The notes under the pieces: model-generated
Databases searched by the model: none
What the model was told of the DNA's origin: nothing
The model's input: only the letters and a program-made list of their open reading frames with translations
Shown: positions 1 to 11,935 of the stretch, piece by piece
Position numbering within the stretch: the stretch's first letter is position 1
How the letters are laid out: every line of letters starts with the position of its first letter
Program-made: the position numbers and the translations under genes
Assembly (NCBI GenBank): GCA_030704615.1
Contig: CM060733.1
Location: forward strand, 19,778,001 to 19,842,000
Length of the DNA: 64,000 bases
Source: Takakia lepidozioides
Lineage: Eukaryota > Streptophyta > Takakiopsida > Takakiales > Takakiaceae
Reading direction: 5' to 3'

Positions 1-1595
1 TTGTTTGATAGGTAGGTTGGTATTACTTGTAGATTTATATTAGTTGTCAGCTCCACGGCGCCGAAGTCAATGCGAACTACTTGCTGCTCCGTGCGTGGGG
101 TCGTTCTATTTCAGCTCAATGCAGAGGAAGAAGATGACCTTAAAAAGAAAAATGATATTAGGTCAAGCAACAGCCCGAACGATAGGACATTGAAAACAGA
201 AGTGAGTAGTTCATTTCCTTGGGTTTTAGAGTCGCTTAACGAACTGCTAGCTTGTATTTTCAGCAAGCGAGTTCCTAACAGAGGGTTTCTTAGGTCAGTC
301 CTGTAAGGGTCTCGTCTCCGTTTTCCTTACACATTCTTTCTATCTGAGCTCTCCTGATGAACTCTCGGGTTGGGGAAACGTGGTCGCCCCTCAAGTGCCT
401 TCCGGGGTTGCTCTTGTGTGTATGAGGCGTGTGAGTTAGACGCGTCCAAATGGTAGTGCTGAGGGAGAGACTCTGGGTCGTGGTTATCGGGAAGATGTGC
501 TCCATCGGCACCTTTTGCTGGTCCCAAGGAATCGACAAAGCATGGAGGAGCTCGAAGGAGGGGGAAAAGAAGAGCAAAGAGAACAACAAGGTTGCTGATT
601 ATATGTTACCATTGCGATTGGGTCGAGTCATGTTCTCGGTGGCCTTGGAATACTGCCGCTTGAGCATGTATGTATAGACATACTTGGTCCGCGGAGGTGT
701 TGTGAACTTTGTGCCGACCCGTGCGGTCGTAGCTATAGGAGTACTTGAGGAAGTAGTGTCATTTTCTTCATTTGGACATAAGTAGGTCCGCTTGGAGCCT
801 GTTAGCGAATAGCAAAGAGCAGACAAAACTATGACATCTTTTTGTATTGCGATACACCAGAAAGCATATATATTGTGAAACTTTCCAAAACTGGTTCCAT
901 TTGAGCAGCATGATGAGGCAATGGCCATGGTAGCAAACAGAGAGGTGGGAAAAGAGGACAAGCTGTTGAGAGACATTATAATTGGGTCCCATCAGGTCTA
1001 TAGCAGTAAGCATATATCCAGTAAGCTAAAAATGATCGAATTTGATGCACACCGACAATTGCGTCGCACGTGTCGATAAAGTTCACGTAACTATGATTTA
1101 TTACCGTAGTAGGCGCCAAATTCCCCCCTATGTTGGCTAGAAAATAGTTGAGAATTCTTCCCACAGCTTAAATCAATCGATCTCCTTGCGGTTTCAATAA
1201 ACCTGCAAGATGACCAAGTCTCTATCCAAACTAGCTCTGCCTCCGCTTACGGAAAAGCTTTGGCCTACAAGAATGATGGAAGACTATAGAGAAGGGAAGC
1301 TAAAGCAATCTCTAAGCCAAGAATGCTCTCATCCCATTACTCCCCATATCTTCATACTCACTCTTGTTCAAGCAATAGATAAGACTATCCTTAAAGAACC
1401 TCTCAAATAACTCTCACGAGCCCTCAAATTATTGCCATGAACTTCTGAAATCAGCCCTCAATCAGCCCCTCATATAGACCCACCGAGGTTCAAGAAGTTC
1501 GCAAACTTGGACTCTAAACAGTCCACCAAAAGGCCCTAGGCGCCCGCCAATTAGTGGCCTCCAAGGTCTCCAACTAGCCCTCACAATGGCTCCAC
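1..1595. other. Intergenic, no gene recognised
   Basis: Only short overlapping open frames on both strands are present. None has a recognisable domain, a convincing start context or exon-like continuity. No tRNA-like or LTR-like signal was seen. Confidence 0.5.
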
Positions 1596-1599
1596 AAGC

Positions 1600-2215
1600 C
1601 TGCCCAATATGGCCTCCAAGGACCTCCAAGAGTCCTCCAAACAGCCCTTAAAAAGCTCCACAAATCTGCCAAGTATTGGCCTCCAAGGACCTCCAACAGC
1701 CTTTTAAGAAGCTCCTCAAATCTGCCAAGTATTGGTCTCGAAGGACCTCCAACAGTCCCCCAACAGCCCTTAAGAAGCTCCTCAAATCTGCCAAGTATTG
1801 GCCTCCAAGGACCTCCAATAGTTCCCCAAAGAGCTCTTAGAAAAGTTCCATAAGTCTGCCCAATATAGGCCTCCAAGGACCTCCAATCGTCCTCCAATCA
1901 GCCCTCACAAGGCTCCTTAGGCCTGCAAAACATTGGCCTCAAAGGACCCCAAATAGTCCTTCAAATAGCCCCAAGCAGGCTCCACAAGCCTGCAAGATAT
2001 TGACTTCAATAGACCCCAAATAGTCCTCAAAGCAGGCCCCAATACCTGCAAGATATTGATTTCAATAGACCCCAAATAGTCCTCAAAGCAGCCCCAATAC
2101 CTGCAAGATATTGGCCTCAATAAACCCCAAATAGTCCTCAAACATGCCCCAATACCTGCAAGATATTGGCCTCAATAGACCCCAAATAGTCCTCAAACAA
2201 GGCCCCATACAGCTC
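1600..2215. repeat. Tandem array, 53-68 bp units
   Basis: At least ten degenerate units follow head to tail. The core of each is 'ctgccaagtattggcctcc' or its variant 'cctgcaagatattggcctc', followed by a block like 'ccaaatagtcctcaaa'. The left units are about 56-68 bases. The right units settle at an exact 55-base period, for example those starting at 2041, 2096 and 2151. The open minus-strand frames here are only repeat translation (a recurring Trp-Gly-Leu pattern) and are not called as genes. Confidence 0.85.
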
Positions 2216-2229
2216 CAAAAATATCCACA

Positions 2230-2665
2230 ATCAGTCGATTTTTCATCCGTCAATGACCGAATTTCATCCAAAACCGCGATTTTTCATCCGCAGGTCCGAT
2301 ATTTCATCCGCCACGATAGTTCATCCATCGGTGCGATATTCCATCCAATGGCGCAATATTTCATCCGCTGGCACGATTTCATCCGCTGGCGCAGTTTCAT
2401 CCGCCGCTGCGATTTTTCATCCGATGGCACGATAGTTCATCCGCTGACCCATTTTCATCCATTGCCGCGATTTTCTATCCGATAGCGCGATAGTTCATCC
2501 ACTGCCACGATTTCATCCGCTGACGCAGTTTCATCTGTCGCGCAATTTTTCATCCAATAGTGCGATAGTTCATCCGCTGACGCAGTTTCATCCACTGCAA
2601 CCTATTCTCATCCAGGAGTGCCGATTCTCATCCACTGGCTCAATAGTTCATCCGATGGGACAATG
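2230..2665. repeat. Short tandem repeat, ~20 bp TTCATCCG units
   Basis: About twenty copies of a unit close to 'ttcatccgctggcgcgata' follow each other with small length changes. The unit TTCATCC(G/A) is nearly invariant and the rest varies. The array starts immediately after the 55-base array but shares no unit with it. Confidence 0.85.
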
Positions 2666-3440
2666 GTGGTGCTCCCAACTCTGAGGCAATGTTGCTGGAT
2701 ATTAGATGATATTTCGAAACCCATCAGTTCTTGCCAAAAATATGGCATATCACTATTCCTGTCGCATGCATGATTAGCCATTTCAAAATCTACATTTGTC
2801 GTCAAGCGTAATTAACTGGTAGGGATCTAACCAAAAAGTAGACGCTAACTATAGAATCTAAATTGCTACAGTTATTACAGTTTTTAACATGCACCCAAGT
2901 TATGAATTCCTTAGATGCATTACGACAATTAAACCAACCTTAATTTATTAAAAAAACAATAACATCTACTCTATTTAACACGGGCTCCAAATATCGGTAA
3001 TGTTTCTGTTCAAATAAAGCAAGCAACATCACCATGGGTGTTGGTAGTTGGTGAGCTGGTGAGTGGACCAAAATATTGATGAGCTGGTGAGTTGACCAAA
3101 ATATTGGTGAGTATAAAATCAAAAAGAATATCGTATGAGCACAACTTAAGATTTTCGGATACAATAAATTTATATATATGCTCACATATTATAATATGAG
3201 CATTAGTTTTTGTATTTTGTTTGGGTTGGAATTTGAATTGGGATTAGGTCAGCATCATGTAGTTCTCCAACGAACCACACACTATGTACGTGTGGCTCGC
3301 CAGAGAACCAAGCCCAAGCCTAATATTTCCGATCCTAAAGCAAACCTATATCGAAGCCATCTCATTGGTGCTGAACTTGTCAACACTCGTTGAACCTACA
3401 AGCCTGATTAGATTCTCATGTCCAAATGTGTTGGAATGGT
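2666..3440. other. Intergenic, AT-rich, no gene
   Basis: The stretch is AT-rich with short repeats such as 'gtgagctggtgagt' near 3050-3110. No coding or RNA feature could be supported. Confidence 0.45.
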
Positions 3441-3445
3441 ATTAT

Positions 3446-4300
3446 ATAGGGCCTGGTTGGGTATCAACCAGGGTATTAAATAACCGGCCCGGCTGGTATT
3501 GGCTATTGTAATACTAGGGTTAGTAACCAAGCCGCCTGATATTGGCAATTCCAATACCTAGGTCGATACCCTACATAGGCTAGTATTGCCAAAAACAATA
3601 CCTGTGCAATACAACAAAAACAAGGACTACACACATTGTATAGATATGAAGTTGGGCGGGTGCACATGTTAGGGGTGATGGCATTCCAGCCCCAAAGGCC
3701 CGCCACTATTCTTCATTTTTTAGCACAACCTCCACAAATTGGTGCTAATTCTACAAAATTGGCCAGGAATTGGCCGGATGACGTGCGGACAAATTGCAAG
3801 GTGCTGGAGCAAGGGACCAAGGATTTTTTTTGTCAGAAGACAATATGATTGATGAATATAAGGACCTCATTGTAGATGTTGGCATATTTGATGAGGCTTG
3901 CAATCAGTTTTCTTTTAACTCATTTTGCATACTAAAATCTGCAACATTATTATGTAATGCAAAGTTTGAATTTGCAACAGAATATTTAATTTCTTTGTGA
4001 AATCAAGTATGCTTCTAGATTCAATTAAACACGTTAATAATTTAATGGTTGTTTTAATTCCAATTTTAATTATTCATATCCGGGTCAATTACCGGCTGAT
4101 ATTATGATTGGAATACCCATCCTATTGATTACTGTCCACAAATAAAAAATCATACTACTATTAAGGACTGGCGGATATTAAAATTAAATGAATCTTCCAA
4201 TACTATGGAACCGGCTGGTATTGAAAAATAATTTCTTTTCAATACCAGAACCCCGATGGTATTTTAAGAAAGTAATACCCGCTCAACACTGGTCTGAACC
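3446..4300. mobile_element. Possible non-autonomous DNA element (MITE-like)
   Basis: The left edge 'tatagggcctggttggg' resembles the GGGCCTG-type ends of PIF/Harbinger MITEs. It contains a perfect 8-bp hairpin at 3452-3472 (cctggttg / caaccagg, 5-base loop). The interior repeats themes such as 'ggctggtattg' and 'caataccag' in both orientations up to about 4290. The right end, near 'aatacccgctcaacactggtc', matches the left end only loosely. No target-site duplication was identified, so the call is tentative. Confidence 0.25.
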
Positions 4301-4696
4301 TGAAAAATTTAATGGCCATTGACAATTTGACACACTCACCCACTCGCCGCCGCTCATCCCCCATCAACCATCTACAGATCATATTGTATTCTACGTTGGC
4401 AAGGGGGTTGGTATTCTATGAGCACAGCGTTAGCATGCTCACGTGAGCAGGGCGTGAGCACAACCCGCGGTCGTAGGGGTTAACTGTTTCCAAACCGTGG
4501 TCATAGAAATTACATCTTAACAAGCACGGTGCTCACACGCTACCCAACCTTCGTTGGCAACAGTATAATGTCATGGAAGAAAATCCATCAGCGGGGGTTA
4601 TATTTCCTAGGCTTGGGCAATAGGTCTAGTCTGTATAACTACCAAGTTGTTTGTCTAAATATGAGTATGTTTTGGCAACACTTAGCAAATAGAACA
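4301..4696. other. Upstream region of the aspartic protease relic
   Basis: No separate gene is visible. The open frame running into the protease from 4529 adds 56 residues before the signal-peptide methionine. These look like untranslated leader, not protein. Confidence 0.35.
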
Positions 4697-7639
4697 ATGG
4701 ATTCCCAGCCGTCTACGCTTTTTATGAGCTGCCTCTTTCTTCTTGTACTATTACGAGTCAACTCATCGGGTGCCGCCAACGACTATAGCCATGGGACAAG
4801 ACGCACATTTGTGTTGGATGCTTCAATATCTAGAGAGCTGGTTGAGATCAATGCCACCCAACACGGTGTATCCCTTGCACTCACCCACGTCGACTCGCCC
4901 CACTCCCCTTTGAGGCCCTCTCATTGCCGCAAAGATGATGAGGCCTGTGTGCGTGCGGCTAGGAGGGCTCGGCACAATGTTGCAGCGTTGGGCCCTTCCA
5001 CGCGCAACAAGTTTCCTGGCCGGAACTTGAAACAAGATGTTTTTCTCTCCTCGACCCAACCACAAATAACCTACGGTTCGCAATTAGAATATTTTACAAC
5101 CATTCAAGTGGGCTCCAATCTGGGACGAACCCCCCAATACGTCCTCATAGACACCAGCAGCGACTTCACTTGGATCCAAGCCTACCCATGTGATGTGAGT
5201 ACATCCACCTCATTCAATATTTTTGGAAGATGCATCATGTTTGACAAGAATTAGAGAATAAATATGGTTTGACGAGAGTGTACACACTTTTTTCAAGGAC
5301 TATTTGAAGACAAATATGATGACATTATTTTTGTTTTGGTTGTGCAGTCTTGTCAACCACAAACATCAGCTGGTTATTCACCTTGGTCCTCGTATACTTC
5401 AAGAAATATTTTGTGTTGTGACGTTGAATGTCTTAAGTTATATTGGAATGGCGCCTTTCACGGTTGTGATGATCATAATAACGATAATTGTTTATACAAA
5501 ACTATGTATAGCGACCAGTTGCACCCGATAGGAGCCAACGATCGATATAGCTTGGGTCGACTTGCTACTGAGAACATAGCATTGATGAATCAGAATGGAC
5601 TCCTAGTCACCATTCCAAGTACGTTTGGTGACTCTTCTTGTTTTGAAATGCTTTTGGGCCTGTACGTTAGATTGAAAATTTGATACGAAAAACAATAGGA
5701 ATTTTGTAAGAACTCAATACACATGTGCGATCTGACTGTTCATGCGCCGGATGTAGGAAACGTGAGCTCTTCCAGTGGGCCCTCTTATAGATTCTCCCTA
5801 GGGGCCCACTTACCCAAATGTCACTAGTAAATACTTTGAATGCAAGAGGTTGGTAAGTAGTGGTGAGTAGCCCATGGGTGAGGTCCAGAGATGGCGGTGG
5901 AGGTTGTGGGATGGTGTCAACCCCCTACGTCTCATATAACTCCTCTTAGTGCATTGTATATTTAGCCAAATTTGGACAGTCCAATTGTGAAGCCAAGTGG
6001 GAGTTATTCCAAGTAGCCTTTACACTCCTTTCAGTGTCACCTGATTGGAGTTACATTCCCATATAAACCCAATTGACCGTTATCCCAACTTCTGTTCAAC
6101 ATCACTCTCGAGAGCCGATAAAAAAGATTTGATATGCTAGAAACTGACTTAGCATCATGTCAAACAATCACACATATGCATTAAATTCTTACGTTATTCC
6201 TAGTATTCGTCAGTTGATATTATTTGTATTGTTGTTTATTTTTCAGAGGTTATGATGGGATTTGGGCAAGAACAAACGCTATCTATGAATATGATGGCTG
6301 CCGGCATCTTGGGCCTTGGAGGTGGAGGGAAATCTGAGTTCTCCATGTCAGCCCAAATCGCCCTTCATGGTGGACCACTAATGACCAATCAATTCTCCTA
6401 TTGTTTGCCACAACCCTAGGGTCATCACAACGGATTATTGATCTTTGGTTCCAGGTCGATAACCTTATGTATGTTCAATTTTTCATCTTTTGAAGTTGCC
6501 AAATTATTTTGGAGATCATGAATCTTATATATATATATATATATATATCTTTTAAGTGTATATTTGAAACAAGCATCAACCAACAAACCATGGTCCAAAT
6601 ATTACGGGCATCAGTCTGTCTTTACAAGTGGTCATGTGTTCATATCCAAATAGGTGTATGTTGGATATCACATATTATGGCCAATTTAGCTGCAAAGGGG
6701 GTACTTGGATCGACGAGTAGAAAGCATAATGTGTGGATATGTGGGGATTTAATTTGAGTCCTAGCTAGGGAGGGGAGTGCAACTGCATTGCCTTGTTTTC
6801 GGCCATTAAAAGATGTCAACTTTCCAAACTGAAGGCAATAGTCACCCGGGTGAAGGGACAACAGAAGTTGCGCTTGCTTTGACTAGAGTCTTTCTTCTTT
6901 ATCTCACAGATATATTACGAGTCACATTTTTGTCATGAAAAGTATGGAAAAAGTGACATTCCACAATAGGATTTTGACTCAAACTTCTTTTGGGGCCATA
7001 ATTTTGTTTTATATAATATAGACGTTATCTAACAATGTTCCTTTTCCACAATACATTGCAGTTCCCGGCGTCATCTTTTTGCAAATGCCTAATAGAGGGG
7101 TTTATGGAGCGAGTTCATATTATGTTCCTCTCACGAAAATTTTAGTGAATGACCAAGAAGTGCCTAATATGCCTGCTTACATCTTTGACATTGACGGGGA
7201 AGGTGAAGGAGGTGTGATAATTGACACCAACACTAAATACACAACCCTCACTACAGAAGCATATTTGCCATTCAGGGCCGCATTTATTGATGCAGCATCA
7301 CGAATGCCGACTGGGCCTCGAGGCCCACCTCATGATGTCATCCAGACATACCATTACTTCGACACGTGTTGGGACGTGGATCTTGACTTGCCTCCTCCCG
7401 AATTTCCAACAGTGACATTTATATTTGACGACGGTGAAAAGACTTTGGGTTGGAGATTGAGTAGAGAACAAACTATGTTATCTGAAAGAGACGATGTATC
7501 TGGCATCGTGTGTTTAGCTTTTAGTTGTCGTAGTGAGCGTCAAATGAGTTTTCTTGGCGCTTGGCAACAACAAAATATGCAAGTTCTGTTTGATTTGCCT
7601 CAGAACAATATTGGATTTTTTGCATTTCGTTGCATGTAA
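4697..7639 (+). pseudogene. TAXi-type aspartic protease relic (A1 family, four exons)
   Basis: Four exon-like blocks match plant secreted A1 aspartic proteases: 4697-5194, 5348-5618, 6247-6454 and 7062-7639. Block 1 starts with a signal peptide (residues 1-25, rich in Leu and Phe) and a prosegment. It then carries the first active-site region at 5150, which reads DTSSDFTW where the family has DTGS. Block 2 is the Cys-rich segment. Block 3 holds GILGLGGG and FSYCLPQP followed by an in-frame TAG at 6417-6419. Block 4 has the second active site at 7223, reading DTNT where the family has D(S/T)GT. It ends with the conserved FDTCWD, CLAF, LGAWQQQN and IGFF motifs. The nearest consensus splice sites between blocks 3 and 4 leave the frames out of phase. 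Loss of both active-site glycines, the stop and the phase break make a working protease unlikely. The family normally acts in the apoplast or vacuole. Confidence 0.8.
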
Positions 7640-8180
7640 GATTAATGGTCAATAAATTTATTGTAATTCATCTTTACAGTCAATTCTTCAAAAATATTTG
7701 TTGTAAGTATACAACCTATTTGACGGATGATGGAATGATATTTACTGTTTATTGTTTATTTTTTCTATGTCATTTGATTTTTAAAAAAATTAATTATGTT
7801 TTATTTAAGGTTTGTACTAATGTTGAGCGGACATTAGATTTAGCTTCAAACCCTTGGCGGATCCCAACCCGGTATATGTGTGTGTGTGCCAAAGGTCAAA
7901 AAATCTAATGTCCACCTCAATGAGGAATTACCGGATACGAAAATAACCGTAGTTGGTTGAGAACTGGTTATTTTGATTTTTATTTATTTTTAAAATTGTG
8001 GCAGTAGTTGATTAGAGAGGGTGAAAAAATAACCACCAAGAGGCCATGGAGCTTATAGTGGGAAGACTGCCTCGTAACCAAGAGTACAAAGAAAACATAA
8101 AGAAAGAAAGTTTTGAGATCAATGAAGCAAAGAGAAAAAGCCAGAATGTACTATCGTGAAGAAGATAAAGATAAGATAAG
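7640..8180. other. Downstream region, no gene
   Basis: AT-rich sequence follows the protease relic. Nothing coding was recognised. Confidence 0.4.
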
Positions 8181-8184
8181 ACAA

Positions 8185-8350
8185 AGTTTCTTTAACGTCC
8201 AGTGAATTTACAAAGCCTACTGCTCAACACACAGGCCATCAAGGGCCCAATGGACGGTTTGAAGGCACATGTTGAAGGATCGAACCCAGGATCACCTAGG
8301 TTATGCACAGACAAGGCACAAACACCCAACCAGTTAGGGCGGGAGATGAT
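8185..8350 (-). mobile_element. tRNA-derived SINE candidate
   Basis: On the minus strand a tRNA-like head runs from about 8345 to 8270. It has an A-box-like 'ccctaactggttgggtg' and a B-box 'gggttcgatcc', 40-45 bases apart. This is the internal pol III promoter layout of plant SINEs. The head does not fold into a full cloverleaf with a recognisable anticodon arm, so it is not called as a tRNA gene. The 3' end of the element could not be fixed. Confidence 0.45.
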
Positions 8351-8499
8351 AGTAGAGAGTGAAACTTAAGTGCAGATCAAGAGACCTAACCCAAGAACCA
8401 GAAAATTGAGAAGGGCCCCACATTTTGGGCTATTGAATTGCGAAAAAAAAAAAAAAAAAAACATTTTGAAGCTGAAAAACCAAAATTGCATGGTGCTCC

Positions 8500-9511
8500 T
8501 CCCTCCTTAGCGTGTATCAGGTACATTGAATGTGGAGTCTTCACCTTGAAGCTAACTTGGCTGACATCATTGTTATGACGTCTCATTGACGTGTAGCTTG
8601 AGGCTTAGCTGGATATCGTTGATGAAACTCTCTTGGATTTTGTCAGATGTATTGGCGAGGTTGGATGAAGGTTCCCACGTTCGTTCGCTGATGTCGTAGC
8701 CTTTCCAATGTACGAAATACTCAAGACATTTATACTTGATGCGAGAGTCTAGGACTTCGTCGACTTCATACTCAATTTCCTGATTGACTTCGATTGGTGG
8801 AGGTGGTACGGAGACTCTCCCTGGAATATTCGATTGATGGTACAACTCCAATAATGAAACATGAAAGACTGGATGGATGCGCATACTTCGTGGGAGTTCA
8901 AGCCAAAAACTGATCGGATTTATTTGTCGAATAATTTTGAATGGTCCCAGGCGTTGATAATCCAACTTCCTTGAAGGTTGCGAGGTTTATATGTCACGTC
9001 GAAGAAGCCACACACGATCTCCGACTGGGGTTGGAGTTGGAGTTGGTGACGTTGATCTGCATACTCCTTATATTGTTTTTGAGCTTCTGCGAGGTGGAAT
9101 GTAAGCTCCTTGTGAATCGTAGCGAGATGATTAGCAAGGTTTTCTGCAGCAAGCCTTTCAACAGTCTTCATGTGGAAAATGTTTGCTCGAGGATGATGAC
9201 CATAATTGGAGAAAAATTGAGTTTGTTTGGTCGAAAAATGTATAGTGTTGTTGTAGGCTCTCAGCCAATGACAGAAGGTTCGTCCAATTATCTTGGTGAT
9301 AATTTATCGTACATCGAAAATACTGCTCCAAAATCTGGTTTACACGTTCGGTTTGATCATCAATCTGTGGATGATTAGCTGTAGAGAGGTTGATCTTAGT
9401 ATCCAATATGTGAAATAATTCCCTCCAGAAATTTGATATGAACAGTGGTCCTCGATCAGATACGATGTCCTTCGGGAGTCCATGAATGCAGTAGATATTA
9501 TTGAGGAAGAG
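8500..9511 (-). mobile_element. Ty3/gypsy chromovirus fragment, copy A
   Basis: This is the 3' part of a chromodomain-bearing gypsy element: end of integrase, chromodomain and 3' untranslated tail. It is colinear with copy B at 15.45-16.56 kb, with long near-identical stretches. It is truncated at 8500, where similarity to copy B stops near a poly-A run. It is cut at 9511, where the fold-back element begins. The part of integrase upstream of that break is missing. Confidence 0.85.
8573..9511 (-). pseudogene. gypsy integrase C-terminus plus chromodomain (broken)
   Basis: Reading leftward, the integrase core keeps HGLPKDIVSDRG (second catalytic Asp), then the NHPQ..DQTERVNQ stretch with the catalytic Glu. 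After frame changes near 9170 and 8960 comes the linker FHVSLLELY. The chromodomain, about 8660-8760, contains [16 protein letters not shown] and RTWEP. Chromodomains of this class direct integration toward heterochromatin marked on histone H3. Several frame changes show that the copy is dead. The integrase and chromodomain frames would have belonged to one pol polyprotein. Confidence 0.85.
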
Positions 9512-10752
9512 TTTAATTTCATATGACAAAATTGTGTGAAAGGTCAAAAATCTGTCAACCTGTCATGTGAAAGGCATTTTCTCAAAGTTGTCTAACACAG
9601 TGAAAGTCAAAAAAAAAAAAAAACCTGTCATTAAAAAGGTAGGCTACCTGTCAAAATACAACATTGTTTCTAGTGACATTCTCATATGTTTTGACACGCT
9701 TCTCAATACGCCAGCACGCTCTGACAAATCCATGGTCGGGGCAACTCGTGCTAGAGAACGGGCCGCGTTGGCCGATTCTGCCCTGTGCGCGGCCATAGGG
9801 CTCGCCCGTCATCAGAGCGTGCTGGCGTGTGAGAAGTGTGTCAAAGCATATGAGAACGTCACTGGGAACTCCAGCAAGGCGGGGACATAGGATACAGGGG
9901 CGTAACGAGGGGCAAGGGTGTGGCTACCCAGTGGCTACCAGCACAGGGCAGAGTCGGCCAATGCGGCCCGTTCGCTAGCGTTAAAAGCAGGTTGTGGCGT
10001 ATTCTCACCGCCACCTGGCACAATATGATTGAGGTTCCATTATCCCATATCGATTGCCCAGGTTTAGAGCCCCAGAGAGGATATAAACGGAGCGAGCCTC
10101 CGAGGGAAGGCGGGCGGGTTGATGGCTGAATGGTTGATGACATGGGCCATGGGCTTCAGTGGTTGCTCTGCCGTCCTTGGTGCGTAATCGGCCATCCTTG
10201 CCAATTCTGCCTGCCGAATCGGCAATACACCTTGGGTGGCCGATTCGGCCTGAGAATTAGGCTCAAAAAGTGGCAGAATACGCCACACATGCTTTTAACG
10301 TACTAGAGAGCTATGCCGATTATGACATCTTGCGAGGCCCTAAGGGCGAGCGGCAGACCACGGCCCGTTCCCTGGCGTTACCATATGGGGCTGCATATTC
10401 TCTGCACATACGAATCCGTAGGCATATACTTACGTGGAGAATCTGCTGTCCCGGCAGATTACGTTGCTGAATCAGCAGTGGGGTTTGGAAGGCCGATATT
10501 GCCACATAATTCAGCCCTAAACCTGCAGAATGTGCAGCCCCGGATGGTAACGGTTGTGGGACGAGTTCAAGTCACTGAATATCGTGCACGGTGAGTTAGT
10601 GTTGTTTTTTGACAGGTAGCCCTACCATTTTTGTGATAGGTTATTTTTTTTTTAAAACTTTCATTGGGACAGACAACTTTGAGAAAATGCCTTTCACTTG
10701 ACAGGTTGACAAGTTTTTGATCTTTCACATAACCATGTCATATGAAATTAAA
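9512..10752. mobile_element. Fold-back / MULE-like DNA element with ~155 bp inverted ends
   Basis: The left arm, 9512-9666, is the imperfect reverse complement of the right arm, about 10597-10752. Landmarks are 'tttaatttcatatgac' against 'gtcatatgaaattaaa', 'ggcattttctcaaagttgtc' against its complement near 10673-10692, and 'aggtagcctacctgtcaaa'-type inner blocks. The arms enclose about 930 GC-richer bases without a transposase. The element interrupts gypsy copy A exactly at 9511. No clear 9-base target duplication was found. Long inverted ends without coding capacity fit a non-autonomous Mutator-like or fold-back element. Confidence 0.7.
9673..9862. repeat. Inner 190-bp hairpin (inverted repeat with ~51-bp arms)
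   Basis: The arm at 9673-9725 pairs with 9812-9862: 'cgccagcacgctctga' opposes 'tcagagcgtgctggcg', and 'ctcatatg..ttgacac' opposes 'gtgtcaaagcatatgag'. There are only a few mismatches over about 51 bases. The loop is about 86 bases. It sits just inside the left arm of the larger fold-back element and may be a small MITE nested in it. Confidence 0.8.
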
Positions 10753-11335
10753 AATTAAAAATGAAAAGAAGTGTGAAGTGTGAACTTCTTACAATTAGTC
10801 CACAGTCAATCTTTGCAGGCTCAATCACTTAGACTATGTTGCTCGACCCTGGAAGACTGCCTGGGTCATGCGCACCATGGATGAAAGAGCAAATTGCTCG
10901 GGTCCTAATTATAAGTGCCCATCACAATGTGTCCAACAGAGCGCGGAGGGGCTTGGACGACCAGTCTTTGCATGCAGGCGAGGCTCTAAAATATAGCAGA
11001 TCCCCGAACCACTTAGGCCGTTTTGAACTTAAGTCCCCAGGTGTCTGTTTCTTGAAGTAAATCTTGAGCGCTAGATGACTAAAGAGCCCTTTCACAACCC
11101 AAAGCAGTATATGAGAACGCTTCGAAGATCAAAATCATCGAAATTCAGCTAGCTAGCTAATCTTGGGATTGTATTCTTCCAATGAGCAGAAATGACGTGC
11201 TTGAGCGTGTAATCTAAGCAGAGTCAAATACATACTGCAAAGCAATGGTCAGGACTTAAGACCTGATCACCTGAAACGTGGATTATTAAGGTTTATGATA
11301 AAGATCTACAAACCACACAGCTCTACTCATGGGCC
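10753..11335. other. Intergenic, no gene
   Basis: Gypsy copy A does not resume on this side of the fold-back element. Only short open frames are present and nothing was recognised. Confidence 0.4.
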
Positions 11336-11339
11336 AATG

Positions 11340-11622
11340 TAGCTTTCATTGAAGGTAGAACCCAAGACCCCTGAAGAGTAAGCCAACCTGCAGGCCTGTA
11401 TGCAACGCACGGTGGACGCAACTCACAGCCCAAACAATTCAGGCCCTTGAGGAGGAGAAAAAATAACCCCCTTTCATTTATGGGCCATGGAGGCACATAG
11501 GACAATAACAACATAACGCCACGAACAATCCCCACACGGGGCAGGGCAGCGGCTTTGAACCCCGAACCACCAAGGCGACACATTGTGCACTTTAACTTAC
11601 CAGCTGAGCTCGGGTCCGACAT
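11340..11622 (-). mobile_element. Second tRNA-derived SINE candidate
   Basis: The minus strand has 'gagctcagctggtaa' (A-box-like) and, about 40 bases on, 'ggggttcaaagcc' (B-box-like). A body follows with 'gtgtggggattgttcg' and 'ccatggcccataaatgaaag'. The layout matches plant pol III SINEs. The body is unlike the candidate at 8.2 kb, so it would be a different family. The 3' boundary is uncertain. Confidence 0.45.
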
Positions 11623-11935
11623 ATGAGACGCACTTGGATACATAGGAAAGTGCACTTGGTCTTAGATTTCTATTCTTTACACATGGGCCAACGACATAGG
11701 CTACACTAGAGGTCGCACTTGGGCCTCGACATAGGAGACGCACTGGGATATATAGGAAATAATTACACTTGGTCTTAGATTTCAATTCTTCACACATGGG
11801 CCAACGACACATGCTCCTCTAGAGGTCGCACCTAGGCCTCGACGCACAGGGATACATAGGGGATTGCACTTGGACTTAGATGACACTGGACACTTGGGCC
11901 AACGGCACAGGCTACCCTAAGTATACCCTGAGGGT
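11618..11935. repeat. Tandem repeat, about 3 units of ~110 bp
   Basis: Three units share 'gagacgcact.ggata.ata', 'cacttggtcttagat', 'acatgggccaacgaca' and 'ctagaggtcgcac'. The third unit is the most diverged. The array abuts the head of the SINE candidate. Confidence 0.75.

Noticed and set aside
1574-2271. Minus-strand frames with repeated Trp-Gly-Leu patterns
   Set aside because: They are translations of the 55-66-base tandem units and not a repeat protein; no start context or domain.
5690-6200. Solo LTR in the second intron of the aspartic protease relic
   Set aside because: A 30-base block resembles one at 54.26 kb, but no TG..CA borders or target duplication could be fixed.
8270-8350. 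Functional tRNA gene on the minus strand
   Set aside because: A-box and B-box are present, but no full cloverleaf with an anticodon arm could be folded; a SINE head fits better.
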